A DNA stretch of 64,000 nucleotides from an uncultured Pelagibacteraceae bacterium (GTDB taxonomy: Bacteria; Pseudomonadota; Alphaproteobacteria; Pelagibacterales; Pelagibacteraceae). The stretch is from positions 62,001 to 126,000 of the forward strand of contig CACDFZ010000002.1 of assembly GCA_902552185.1 (NCBI GenBank), written 5' to 3'. Position numbers and translations under genes: made by a program. This document shows positions 43,424 to 52,658 of the stretch, in pieces; the first letter of the stretch is position 1; each line of letters begins with the position of its first letter. A model generated the notes under the pieces. That model was not told where the DNA came from. It saw only the letters and a program-made list of their open reading frames with translations, and did no database searches.

Positions 43424-44537
43424 ATCTATTTTTTGTAAAATTTAGAATAACCCCGGCCAGAATAGAGCTTCCTATTAAAGAAGATCCCCCATAACTCAAA
43501 AAAGGTAAAGTCATACCTGTTGTTGGTAACAAACTAGTGTTTACACCCACATGTATGAAAGTTTGAAAAATTAGCAAAGACGATAGTCCACATAAAGCAA
43601 TTTTTGAATTTTCATTAGAAGTTTTAAAGCAATTTTTTATTATTTTATAAGAAATATATAAAAAGATAGTTATTACTATTATTGATACAATAGAACCAAA
43701 CTCTTCTGCGATTACAGCTATTATATAATCTGTATGGGCTTCAGGCACACTTTCTTTTAAAATGCCTTCTCCCATACCTCGGCCTGTAAGTCCTCCTTGT
43801 TTTATTGCGGCTAAAGCTTTATCTGTTTGGAAATTATCTCCCTTAGTTGGATCAAAATAAATGTTTAATCTTTGTATTATATAACCAAATTTTTCAGGAA
43901 AAATTACTAAAAGAGAAATTGAACAAATAATTAATAAACCAAAAAGAAGAAGAATGTACCCTATCTTAATTCCAGAAATAAATAATAAAGAAACCCAAGT
44001 TGTTATTAATAAAATCGATTGACCAACATCTGGCTGATTTAAAAGTAAGATTAATATCATAGATAAAAGCATTAGGCTTAGAAAATATTTATACTTAAGA
44101 TTTTTATCTTTACCACTGGCAATGATGTTTGCAGTAATTAAAACAAAAAAAGGTTTAATTAATTCTATTGGTTGTAAACGAAAAATAATTAAATCAAGCC
44201 ATCTTTTTGCACCTTTAATTTCAACACCAATAAAATGAACTAAAATTAGCAATATTAAGGACATTACAAAAATAGGTAAAATCAATTTTTTTAAAAAAGA
44301 TAATTTTATGTAAGAAATATAAAACATAACAAAAATGGCAAAAGTAGAAAAAATTAAGTGCCTCGAAAAATAATGATAAAAATCTTTATTAAGTCTTTCC
44401 CCAGCTAATGATGATGTTGAAGAAAATGAAAAAAAAATTCCCAAGAAAAATAAAACTAAAAAACTGAAAAGAATATTTTTATCAATATTTCTCCAATAGT
44501 CGCTAATTCTCTCTGGATTAATTAAATTTTTTAGCAT
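43410..44537 (-). CDS. ftsW: Septal SEDS glycosyltransferase FtsW
   Basis: SEDS-family peptidoglycan polymerase of the divisome, partner of FtsI. 375 residues with about ten membrane helices. Landmarks: KGAKRWLDLIIFRLQPIELIKP (about 119-140), RLNIYFDPTKGDNFQTDKALAAIKQGG in two parts, PEAHTDYIIAVIAEEFG and the C-terminal LPFLSYGGSSLIG. Position between murD and murG identifies it as FtsW rather than RodA. It overlaps murD by 20 bases. Confidence 0.96.
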   Translation of the reverse strand: MLKNLINPERISDYWRNIDKNILFSFLVLFFLGIFFSFSSTSSLAGERLNKDFYHYFSRHLIFSTFAIFVMFYISYIKLSFLKKLILPIFVMSLILLILVHFIGVEIKGAKRWLDLIIFRLQPIELIKPFFVLITANIIASGKDKNLKYKYFLSLMLLSMILILLLNQPDVGQSILLITTWVSLLFISGIKIGYILLLFGLLIICSISLLVIFPEKFGYIIQRLNIYFDPTKGDNFQTDKALAAIKQGGLTGRGMGEGILKESVPEAHTDYIIAVIAEEFGSIVSIIVITIFLYISYKIIKNCFKTSNENSKIALCGLSSLLIFQTFIHVGVNTSLLPTTGMTLPFLSYGGSSLIGSSILAGVILNFTKNRFENE

Positions 44538-45792
44538 AATAATTTACTAAATATTTAAATTTTTCTCCTCTCTCTACAAAGTTTGTAAATTGATCATAAG
44601 AAGCACTTGCAGGACTAAATAAAAAAGTAATCTTTTTTTTTTTCTCAAAAGATTTAAAAATTTTATTTATTGCCTCTTTTAAATTTTTAGCTACTTCATA
44701 TTTAATTTTATTATGTAAATGTTTTACAAAGAAACTTTTATGCTTACCTATGATATAAGCTTTAATAATTTTTTTCTTGTATTTATTGATCTTAATTTTA
44801 TCATTTTTTTTTGGCTGACCGCCAGTTATCCAAACGATATTGTTATTTGATTTAAGAGCATATTTTGTAGACTCAAAAGAGGTTGCTTTTGAGTCATTTA
44901 TAAAAATGCTTTTACCTAATTTAAGAAATATTTCATGTCTATGTGGTAAACCACTGAAAGTTGTTAACGATTTTAAAAATTTTTTCTTATTAATTTGAAA
45001 AAGCTTGGTGATAAAATATGCGAACATTACGTTATCTTTATTGGCTTCAAGCTGAAGATATCTATTTTGATGCTTTTCAAATTTAATATCATTTTTTTTT
45101 AAAAATCTCAGTTTTCCTCTGAAGTTATTTTTTTTGTAAATTTTTTTAAGATTGATATCGTTTAAATATGCAATATCATTTTTTGTTTGATTGTTAAAAA
45201 TTTTAATTTTTGACTTTATATAATTTTTTTTCGTTCCATGCCAATCAAGATGATCTTGTGAAATGTTAAGCACTGCTGCACAATATGGTTTAATAAAATT
45301 TGAATACTCTAATTGAAAAGAGGATGCTTCAATAACATAAATACAATCTTTTTCAAATTTTAAATCTAGAACTGGTTTTCCTATATTTCCAGCTAATTTA
45401 TTTTTAATTTTATTTTTTTTTAAAATATGATGAATTAAAGAGCATGTAGTTGATTTGCCATTTGTTCCAGTTATTATAATCGATTTTTTTACCTTATTCT
45501 TTAAAAAGAATAAGTCTAAATCTGTTATAATTTTTTTTTTGTGTTTTACTAGAAGCTTTTTAAATTTTGATTTTTTAATATTTATTCCAGGACTTAAAAT
45601 AATATAATTTACAGTATTTAATTTTGTCCTAAAATTTTTTTTTAATTTTAAATTTTTTTTAAATAAATTATCATCCCACATTGAGATTTTGTTGACTTTA
45701 TTTTTTTTTAAAAATTTTACTACGGACTTACCTGTAAGCCCTAAACCGTAAACGGCAAAACTTTTATCATTAAAATTAAATGATCCACGCAT
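44518..45792 (-). CDS. murD: UDP-N-acetylmuramoylalanine--D-glutamate ligase
   Basis: Adds D-glutamate to UDP-MurNAc-L-Ala. 424 residues. N-terminal KSFAVYGLGLTGKSVVKFL (UDP-binding), ATP loop IIITGTNGKSTTCSLIHHI, EASSFQLEYS and SQDHLDWHGT, then LPHRHEI and FINDSKATSFEST in the C-terminal domain. It is very Lys/Asn-rich and a little short for the family. It shares one base with mraY and overlaps ftsW. Confidence 0.96.
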   Translation of the reverse strand: MRGSFNFNDKSFAVYGLGLTGKSVVKFLKKNKVNKISMWDDNLFKKNLKLKKNFRTKLNTVNYIILSPGINIKKSKFKKLLVKHKKKIITDLDLFFLKNKVKKSIIITGTNGKSTTCSLIHHILKKNKIKNKLAGNIGKPVLDLKFEKDCIYVIEASSFQLEYSNFIKPYCAAVLNISQDHLDWHGTKKNYIKSKIKIFNNQTKNDIAYLNDINLKKIYKKNNFRGKLRFLKKNDIKFEKHQNRYLQLEANKDNVMFAYFITKLFQINKKKFLKSLTTFSGLPHRHEIFLKLGKSIFINDSKATSFESTKYALKSNNNIVWITGGQPKKNDKIKINKYKKKIIKAYIIGKHKSFFVKHLHNKIKYEVAKNLKEAINKIFKSFEKKKKITFLFSPASASYDQFTNFVERGEKFKYLVNYYAKKFN

Positions 45793-46877
45793 TATCTTAA
45801 TTTAAGTGTTGCTAGTCCAATTAAAGCCAAAATAATAGCAATGATCCAAAATCTTATGACTATTGTGGACTCCGCCCAACCCTTTTTTTCAAAATGATGA
45901 TGAATGGGAGCCATCATAAAAACTCTTTTCCCAGTAAGTTTAAAAGATATTACTTGTATTATTACAGAAACAGTTTCCAGAACAAACAGTCCTCCAATAA
46001 TTGCAAGAACAATTTCATGTTTAACAATTATTGCAACTGCTGCCAAAGAGCCTCCCAAAGATAAAGATCCAGTGTCCCCCATGAAAATTTTTGCTGGTGG
46101 AGCATTATACCAAAGAAAACCTAGACAAGATCCCACAATTGCTCCACAAAAAATTGCAGTTTCACCAACTCCAGGAATATATTGAATCTGCAAATATTCA
46201 GAAAAGATAATATTTCCAACTACATAACTAATAAATGTAAATGAGAGCGCCACTAACATAATAGGAACGGTAGCTAAACCATCTAATCCGTCTGTTAAAT
46301 TTACAGCATTTGATGAACCAATAATAACAAATAAACCAAACGGTATAAAAAATATTCCAAGATCCAATATTAAATTTTTAAAAAAAGGAAAATAAATATT
46401 ATTAATATATTCATGATCTGAAAAAAAAATTAATATTGTTAAAGTAATAAAACCAATTATAAATTGACCAATAAATTTAAGTTTTGAATTTAATCCAATA
46501 GAATTTCTATATTTTATTTTTAATAAATCATCTATAAAACCCAATGTTCCTAGGCTAATAGAGATAAATATCAATGTCCAAATATATATATTTTTAAGGT
46601 CTGCCCATATAAGTGTGCTGGTTAACATTCCAATTATAATTATAATTCCACCCATTGTTGGCGTACCAGATTTTTTTACAATATGATCAATAGGTCCATC
46701 TTGTCTTATAGGACCAGTAATATCCATTTTTGAGAAAAATTTAATTAGGGGTCCTCCTATCAGAAAAACAATTATTAGTGACGTCATTAAAGACAAGCCA
46801 GTTCTAAATGTAAGATATTTAAAAACATTTAAAAACGAATACTGATCAACAAGTGAAGTTAAAAATTCAAATAGCAT
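45792..46877 (-). CDS. mraY: Phospho-MurNAc-pentapeptide translocase MraY
   Basis: Membrane enzyme forming lipid I from UDP-MurNAc-pentapeptide and undecaprenyl phosphate. 361 residues, about ten membrane helices. Diagnostic motifs: KSGTPTMGGIIIIIG (about 69-83), FIDDLLKIKYRNSIGL (catalytic Asp pair), NAVNLTDGLDGLAT, FMGDTGSLSLGG and the C-terminal MMAPIHHHFEKKGWAE. It overlaps murE/F by 11 bases. Confidence 0.98.
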   Translation of the reverse strand: MLFEFLTSLVDQYSFLNVFKYLTFRTGLSLMTSLIIVFLIGGPLIKFFSKMDITGPIRQDGPIDHIVKKSGTPTMGGIIIIIGMLTSTLIWADLKNIYIWTLIFISISLGTLGFIDDLLKIKYRNSIGLNSKLKFIGQFIIGFITLTILIFFSDHEYINNIYFPFFKNLILDLGIFFIPFGLFVIIGSSNAVNLTDGLDGLATVPIMLVALSFTFISYVVGNIIFSEYLQIQYIPGVGETAIFCGAIVGSCLGFLWYNAPPAKIFMGDTGSLSLGGSLAAVAIIVKHEIVLAIIGGLFVLETVSVIIQVISFKLTGKRVFMMAPIHHHFEKKGWAESTIVIRFWIIAIILALIGLATLKLR

Positions 46878-49626
46878 TTATTCTCCCTTTGGTTAAATTC
46901 TCAGTAATTTTTTTTAATCCTGTGGCATTAGAACCTTTTATCATCAAATAATCGTTATTTTGCAAAATTGGAAGTAATATTTCTTTAAAATCAGATTTTT
47001 CTTGTAAAATATTACCTCGTTTATTTTTATTCACATTTTTATAAGTATTCATTATGTGCTCTCCATGAATAAATATTTTTTTTATCTTAGAGTGATTTAT
47101 AATCGGGGATAAACTCTCATGTAAAGTTTTGGACTTACTTCCTAACTCTAACATATCTCCCAGCAAGATATATTTTTGACTTTTATTATTTAAACTTGAT
47201 AAATTCAAAATAGACTGTTTCATGGATAATGGATTTGCATTGTAACTTTCATCTATTAAATTAAAATTTAATTTTTTATATTGAATTTTATAAATTTTAC
47301 CTCTTCCCTCTAAAACTTTAATATCTTTAATTTTATCTTTTATTTTATCGACGTTTAAATTTAAAATTTCTAACACTGCTATTGCGAAAGCTATATTTTT
47401 AACATTTTGATTTTTGATTTTAATTTTATATTCCTTTCTAAATGATTTAATTGTTAATAATTTATATTTAGGAAATTTTTTAATTTTAATTATTTTAATG
47501 TCTGATTTTTTATTATATCCAATAGAAATTACCCTGATATTTCTTTTTTTTGCTTTAGATTTAAAATAATTGAAAAATTTATTATCACTATCGATTACTA
47601 AACAGCCAGAAGTTGCAATATTATCAATAATTTCTCCTTTAGCTTTTGCAATATGATTTAGATTTTTAAAATTTTCGATATGTGCCTCAGCTATATTTGT
47701 AATAATTGCAATATTGGGTTTAACAAGTTTTGAAAGATTATATATTTCACCTTTTTTACTCATTCCTATTTCAAAAACTCCGTATTCGTGCTCTTGTTCA
47801 AGATTACAAAGGCTTAGTGGTACTCCGTACGAATTATTAAATGATCTTGGTGAAAAATATGTATCACCATATCTCTTTAGTAAGTTTCCAATTAAATCTT
47901 TAACCGTAGTTTTGCCTGAGCTACCAGTTACAGCAATAATTTTTCCATTTGTGTAATTTCTTTTAAGAATAGCTAATTTTTTTAAACAATCGTAAGTATT
48001 ACTAACTTTGATAAATTTATTTTTTGAGATTCTGTTAAAATTTTTTGATATTACGCAATAACTTGCTCCTTTTAAAATAGCCTCATTTAAATAGTTATGT
48101 CCGTCATTATTTTTTCCTTTTATTGCAAAAAATAAATTTCCTTTTTTTACTGTCTTGGAGTCTATAGAAACTCCATTGAAGCCTTTACTCAATTTTCGAT
48201 TTATTATTTTTTTTATTAAAAAATTATTTTGTTGGGAATTGATTGCTTTTTTTGTTTTATCTTTTTTATTTTTAAATCTTTTAATAATTTCAAAATCAGA
48301 GATTTTATATTTTTTTCTTCCATAATCCTGGATATTCTCATGACCTTTACCTGCTATTAAAATTATTTCGTTTGAAATTGAATTTTTAATAGCTAAATGA
48401 ACTGCAGAAGTTCTATTTCCTACCTCTATGACTTTTTCTTTTTTTATATGTTTCATGATTGCTTTTCTAATTAATTTTGGTTTTTCTCTTCTCGGATTAT
48501 CATCAGTGACATAAATTTTATTACAAAGACTATTTACAATTTTGCCCATCTTTTCTCTTTTTCTTTTGTCTCTTTCCCCTCCACAACCAAATATTATCGT
48601 TACGTCTTTTTTAAAGTGTGTTTTCAGAGAAGCTATAGCAGAATTAATTGCATCGGGAGTATGAGCAAAATCTATAAATACCTTCGTATTATCAGGATAT
48701 TCTTTTACTAGTTCTAATCTTCCCTTAACGCTTTTCAATTTACTTATACATTTAGAAATTTTTTTTTTGTTTAAGCCAAGTATTTCACAAGCTTTGATCG
48801 CCATTAATAAGTTTTTTTTTTGAAAGTTTCCAATTGGCTTAAATTGATTTAAATCATAATCTTTTTTTGAATAGTCAATGTATATTTTTTTCAATTTTTT
48901 TTTTTTTGCGATCTTGTCTAATTTTTTTAATTCTGGAATAGCCTTATCAGTAATAATATAATTACCTTTTTTTAATAACTTTCTAAATAGTATCAATTTA
49001 GAATTAAAATAATTTTTCATTGATTTGTGATAATCCATATGATCTTGACTTAAATTAGTGAAAATTCCAGCTTTAAAATTTATTCCGTTTAGTCTGCCTT
49101 GATTTAGACCATGGCTGGAAGCTTCTAACAAAACGTTATCAATTTTTTTTTCTTTTAAATTATTAAGTTCTTTATGAAGATTAATTATGTCTGGACTTGT
49201 AAGATTAATTTTTTTAATTTTTTTTGTTTTTATTCCTAGAGTACCAATAGTTGCTACAGAAAAACTGTTTAATGTTAATATTTGATGAAAAAAATCTGCA
49301 ACTGAACTTTTTCCATTGGTGCCTGTTACTGCAATTATATTTTTTGGTTTTAATTTATAAAATTTAGAACAAATTTTTCCTAATAAATCTCTAATGTTAT
49401 TTGTTTTAATAATTTTAAAATTTCCTTTGACTTTTTTCGTTGAAATAACCGCACAAGCGCCTCGTTTTAAGGCATGATTTATAAATTTTTCACCATTGTT
49501 TTGTGATCCTTTTAAAGCAAAAAATAAATCACCTTTTTTTAGTTTTCTAGTATCCGAAGAAAGTCCTTTAACTTCTATATTTGAGAGTTTGCTTGAACAA
49601 TTTTTAATTAGTTTTTTTAACAACAT
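46867..49626 (-). CDS. murEF: Fused MurE-MurF peptidoglycan stem-peptide ligase
   Basis: One 919-codon frame encodes both ligases. Residues 1 to about 452 are MurE: ATP loop VTGTNGKSSVADFF (100-113), NLSQDHMDYH (191-200) and DNPR (376-379), the motif associated with meso-diaminopimelate as substrate. A Lys-rich linker (about 453-466) leads to MurF (about 467-919): second N-terminal domain GVSIDSKTVKKGNLFFAIKG, ATP loop VTGSSGKTTVKDL (566-578), SFNNSYGVPLSL and DESYNANPLSM. Both halves keep their catalytic motifs, so the protein should add diaminopimelate and then D-Ala-D-Ala. It overlaps ftsI by 23 bases and mraY by 11. MurE/MurF fusions are known in some other proteobacteria. Confidence 0.95.
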   Translation of the reverse strand: MLLKKLIKNCSSKLSNIEVKGLSSDTRKLKKGDLFFALKGSQNNGEKFINHALKRGACAVISTKKVKGNFKIIKTNNIRDLLGKICSKFYKLKPKNIIAVTGTNGKSSVADFFHQILTLNSFSVATIGTLGIKTKKIKKINLTSPDIINLHKELNNLKEKKIDNVLLEASSHGLNQGRLNGINFKAGIFTNLSQDHMDYHKSMKNYFNSKLILFRKLLKKGNYIITDKAIPELKKLDKIAKKKKLKKIYIDYSKKDYDLNQFKPIGNFQKKNLLMAIKACEILGLNKKKISKCISKLKSVKGRLELVKEYPDNTKVFIDFAHTPDAINSAIASLKTHFKKDVTIIFGCGGERDKRKREKMGKIVNSLCNKIYVTDDNPRREKPKLIRKAIMKHIKKEKVIEVGNRTSAVHLAIKNSISNEIILIAGKGHENIQDYGRKKYKISDFEIIKRFKNKKDKTKKAINSQQNNFLIKKIINRKLSKGFNGVSIDSKTVKKGNLFFAIKGKNNDGHNYLNEAILKGASYCVISKNFNRISKNKFIKVSNTYDCLKKLAILKRNYTNGKIIAVTGSSGKTTVKDLIGNLLKRYGDTYFSPRSFNNSYGVPLSLCNLEQEHEYGVFEIGMSKKGEIYNLSKLVKPNIAIITNIAEAHIENFKNLNHIAKAKGEIIDNIATSGCLVIDSDNKFFNYFKSKAKKRNIRVISIGYNKKSDIKIIKIKKFPKYKLLTIKSFRKEYKIKIKNQNVKNIAFAIAVLEILNLNVDKIKDKIKDIKVLEGRGKIYKIQYKKLNFNLIDESYNANPLSMKQSILNLSSLNNKSQKYILLGDMLELGSKSKTLHESLSPIINHSKIKKIFIHGEHIMNTYKNVNKNKRGNILQEKSDFKEILLPILQNNDYLMIKGSNATGLKKITENLTKGRINAI

Positions 49627-51331
49627 GATGATTAGGAACTTCTTTATTATTTATGGCTAAAATAGGTCCAATTTTTTCTATAATTTTGCCCGACGAATAA
49701 ACAGCATTCCAACCAGCTTCATTTCTTGTGCCTTTAATTTTTAATCCCCTGTAATCATAGATTAAGTTTTCTGCTATCTGAGGATTGTCTAACATTACCA
49801 AAAGAACATAACTTTTATTTGAGACTGTAAAAAATGATATAAAAGTATTTATATTTTTACCTTCATCATTGTAATACTGAGATGTTCCAGTTTTTCCAGA
49901 AACATTATAGCCATAGATATCTGCCAAACTAGCTGTTCCTTTTTTGTCAGTAACGACTTTTCTCAAAATTTTTTTCAATTTAATACTAGTTTTTTCAGAA
50001 ATTACTCTCCTAGTGTTTAAATGATTATTTTTGTTCTTTTCTAAAGTTGGTAATACAAGCTTTCCGCCATTTACTAAAGTTGCGTAAGCTGCAGCAGCTT
50101 GAAGAGGTGTTGTTGTAATACCGTGGCCGAATGAAACTGTTTCAAGTTTACATTTGTTCCAATTGAAAGGAATAGGACTGCCTATTTCATCTAGTTCGAA
50201 TTTTGGGCTATTGAATAAGTTCAAATCTTTTAAAAACTTTTTATATTTTTCTTCTCCAATTTTTCTAGCTATTTTTATTGTACCGATATTTGAGGATTGG
50301 ACAAGAATATCCTCAACTGTCATTTGTTCGGGAAATTGCTTTATATCTGAAATATTATGAATTGAACATTTGATACTTTTTGTAATATTTTTAATTACTG
50401 TTTCAGATTCCACTATTTCCTCTTCTAAAGCTAACGCAACCGTAAACGTTTTAAATATTGATCCTAGTTCAAAAACACCCTTTGTAACTTTGTTCATGTA
50501 AGCTTTATCTCTTAAATTAATCCTTTTATTTATATTGTAGTCAGGTAATGAAACTAGAGATAAAACCTCACCATTTTTGGAATCCATTAATAAAGATGCA
50601 GCTCCCTCAGCTTCAAAAATCTTTATTGCATCTTCAAGCTCTTTTTTAATGAGATACTGAATATTTGTGTCTAGTGTGAGCTGTAACGGTTTATCAAATT
50701 TTTTTTTATCCCTTAGATAATTGTCATAATAGTTTTCAACACCAGAAATACCGTTATTGTCATAATCAGTTTGACCTATAATATGACTGTAAAGATTTGA
50801 ATGAGGGTAAACTCTAGTTTGAAAAGGTTCAAAAATAATACCCTTTTCTCCAAGTTTCCATAATTTATCCTTTTCAACGTTAGTCAATCTCTTTTTTAGA
50901 TAAAAATATTTTTTATTATTTAAATTTAAAATTAGGTTTTTACTGTCTATCTCAGGAAGAACTAATTTGACTTTAACTAAAAATTTTTTTTTGTCTTTAA
51001 TAAAACTTGGTTTAATAGCTGCGTGATAAGCGGTGATATTTCTTGATAATAGAACTCCATTTCTATCAATGATATCATTTCTAACAGGATTAAAATTATA
51101 TTGATAATTTTTATTGATATGTAAATTTGAACTTTGAAAAGAAACAAACATAATTTTTAAAGAAAAAATTAAAATAAGAAAAAAAAAGGAGAAAAAAAGT
51201 ATATATATTCTATCTTCATTAATAATATAATCTTTTTCTTTTCTTAATTTTTGATTAGTACTTAAATAGTCTTCAAAGAAAAAACTTTGTTGGTTTTTAT
51301 CTAAAATTTTTTTATTTTTTCGTTTTTTCAT
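49604..51331 (-). CDS. ftsI: Penicillin-binding protein 3 (septal transpeptidase FtsI)
   Basis: Class B PBP for septal crosslinking, partner of FtsW. 575 residues: a Lys-rich cytoplasmic tail, membrane helix (about 41-64), a pedestal domain (NPVRNDIIDRNGVLLSRN), and a transpeptidase domain with SIFK (nucleophile Ser291, Lys294), SSN (346-348) and KTG (480-482). It is 4 bases from ftsL and overlaps murE/F. The position identifies it as FtsI, not PBP2. Confidence 0.96.
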   Translation of the reverse strand: MKKRKNKKILDKNQQSFFFEDYLSTNQKLRKEKDYIINEDRIYILFFSFFFLILIFSLKIMFVSFQSSNLHINKNYQYNFNPVRNDIIDRNGVLLSRNITAYHAAIKPSFIKDKKKFLVKVKLVLPEIDSKNLILNLNNKKYFYLKKRLTNVEKDKLWKLGEKGIIFEPFQTRVYPHSNLYSHIIGQTDYDNNGISGVENYYDNYLRDKKKFDKPLQLTLDTNIQYLIKKELEDAIKIFEAEGAASLLMDSKNGEVLSLVSLPDYNINKRINLRDKAYMNKVTKGVFELGSIFKTFTVALALEEEIVESETVIKNITKSIKCSIHNISDIKQFPEQMTVEDILVQSSNIGTIKIARKIGEEKYKKFLKDLNLFNSPKFELDEIGSPIPFNWNKCKLETVSFGHGITTTPLQAAAAYATLVNGGKLVLPTLEKNKNNHLNTRRVISEKTSIKLKKILRKVVTDKKGTASLADIYGYNVSGKTGTSQYYNDEGKNINTFISFFTVSNKSYVLLVMLDNPQIAENLIYDYRGLKIKGTRNEAGWNAVYSSGKIIEKIGPILAINNKEVPNHHVVKKTN

Positions 51332-51334
51332 AAA

Positions 51335-51640
51335 TTATTTTTGTGTAATTTTTTTTTGATTTGAAATAAAGCTTTCATAATCCAAATAAATATTGGAAAT
51401 ATTCATATTTTGGAATTGATCATTAGTTAAAAAAGATAATTTTTGCTGTAATATTTTTGGCGACGTTAAATAATTAAATTCTAATTGGCTCTCATATAAT
51501 TCCTTCTCTAAATCGAATATTTGTTTTTCATAAGTTGTTATATTTTTTTCAATTACGTTTGTTTTATTTTTGATTACAGAAGTACAAAATAATAATAATG
51601 AAAAAACTACTATAGATATTGTTAATTTTGTATCAGGCAA
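51335..51640 (-). CDS. ftsL: FtsL-like divisome protein
   Basis: 101-residue bitopic protein: hydrophobic helix (about 6-21), then a heptad-rich segment (about 24-62, VIEKNITTYEKQIFDLEKELYES in two parts) expected to form the FtsL-FtsB coiled coil. Sequence similarity in this family is very low; the call rests on topology and its place between rsmH and ftsI. It overlaps rsmH by 8 bases. Confidence 0.82.
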   Translation of the reverse strand: MPDTKLTISIVVFSLLLFCTSVIKNKTNVIEKNITTYEKQIFDLEKELYESQLEFNYLTSPKILQQKLSFLTNDQFQNMNISNIYLDYESFISNQKKITQK

Positions 51641-52637
51641 TTCTCTTCTCCAAATCAGTAAGATATTTAAATTTTTTTCTTAATTCTTCTGGATCAATAA
51701 ATTTATCTGAACTTCTGATTGCAACACGCAACTTTGCTGATCGTGATCTCGGGTTTCTCTTAACCTCTTTTGATGATGCTTTAATTACTTTGTTTTTATA
51801 GTCATCAAATAAAGATAAATAGTCCACATTCTCAGGTAAATATTTATTAGACCTTGAACGATTTTTAGAAAAATTTTTGAAGTAAAATTTTATAATTTTA
51901 TCCTCTATAGAATGAAAACTAATTACAATAAGTTTTCCTCCAGGTTTAAGAATCTTAGTAGCTTTAATTACTCCCTCAATGAGTTCATTTACTTCTTTGT
52001 TAACAAAAATCCGAATAGCTTGGAAAGTTTTAGTGCTTTCATTAATTTTTTTATAATCTTTTTTTTTTGATCTTTTTATAATTCTTACTAATTCGTCAGT
52101 TGTTTTAATGTCATTTTTAATTCTTTCTTTAACAATGTTTCTTGAAATTTTTGTTGCATCTTGCTCTTCACCAAAAATCTTTAATATATCTCTTAGATCT
52201 TGGCTGCTGTAAGTGTTTACAACTTTCTTAGCAGATATTTCTGTTTGTCCCATTGACATGTTTAATTCACTTTTCGATCTAAAGGAAAAACCTCTTGATA
52301 GATCATCTAATTGAATTGAAGACAATCCTAAATCAAAGATTACAGCATCAAATTTATTTGGTGAAGTGAGATCTATTTTGCTAAATTTTTTATTATAAAA
52401 TACAAATCTTGATTGGAAATTATCTTTTAATTTATTGGCTAGTTCAATTACTTGGCTGTCTCTATCAAATGCAACAACTTTAGTTGCTCGAAATTTTAGC
52501 AATTCTTTTGAATAACCGCCTGCACCAAAAGTACAATCCATAAAATTTCCACCATTTTTAGGATTGCAGATTTTTATAACCTCATCGATCATCACTGGAA
52601 GATGTTTGCCTTCCAGTGATGTGTGGGGTAATTTCAT
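51633..52637 (-). CDS. rsmH: 16S rRNA m4C1402 methyltransferase RsmH
   Basis: AdoMet-dependent methyltransferase modifying C1402 in the ribosomal decoding centre. 334 residues. N-terminal HLPVMIDEVIKICNP, AdoMet motif FMDCTFGAGGYSKELL (about 32-47), FDAVIFDLGLSSIQLDD, RGFSFRSKSELNMSMGQ, TFQAIRIFVNKEVNEL and VISFHSIEDKIIK, all typical of MraW/RsmH. It lies 21 bases downstream of ftsZ. Confidence 0.97.
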   Translation of the reverse strand: MKLPHTSLEGKHLPVMIDEVIKICNPKNGGNFMDCTFGAGGYSKELLKFRATKVVAFDRDSQVIELANKLKDNFQSRFVFYNKKFSKIDLTSPNKFDAVIFDLGLSSIQLDDLSRGFSFRSKSELNMSMGQTEISAKKVVNTYSSQDLRDILKIFGEEQDATKISRNIVKERIKNDIKTTDELVRIIKRSKKKDYKKINESTKTFQAIRIFVNKEVNELIEGVIKATKILKPGGKLIVISFHSIEDKIIKFYFKNFSKNRSRSNKYLPENVDYLSLFDDYKNKVIKASSKEVKRNPRSRSAKLRVAIRSSDKFIDPEELRKKFKYLTDLEKRIA

Positions 52638-52658
52638 TATAATTGGTCAAAATTTGCC

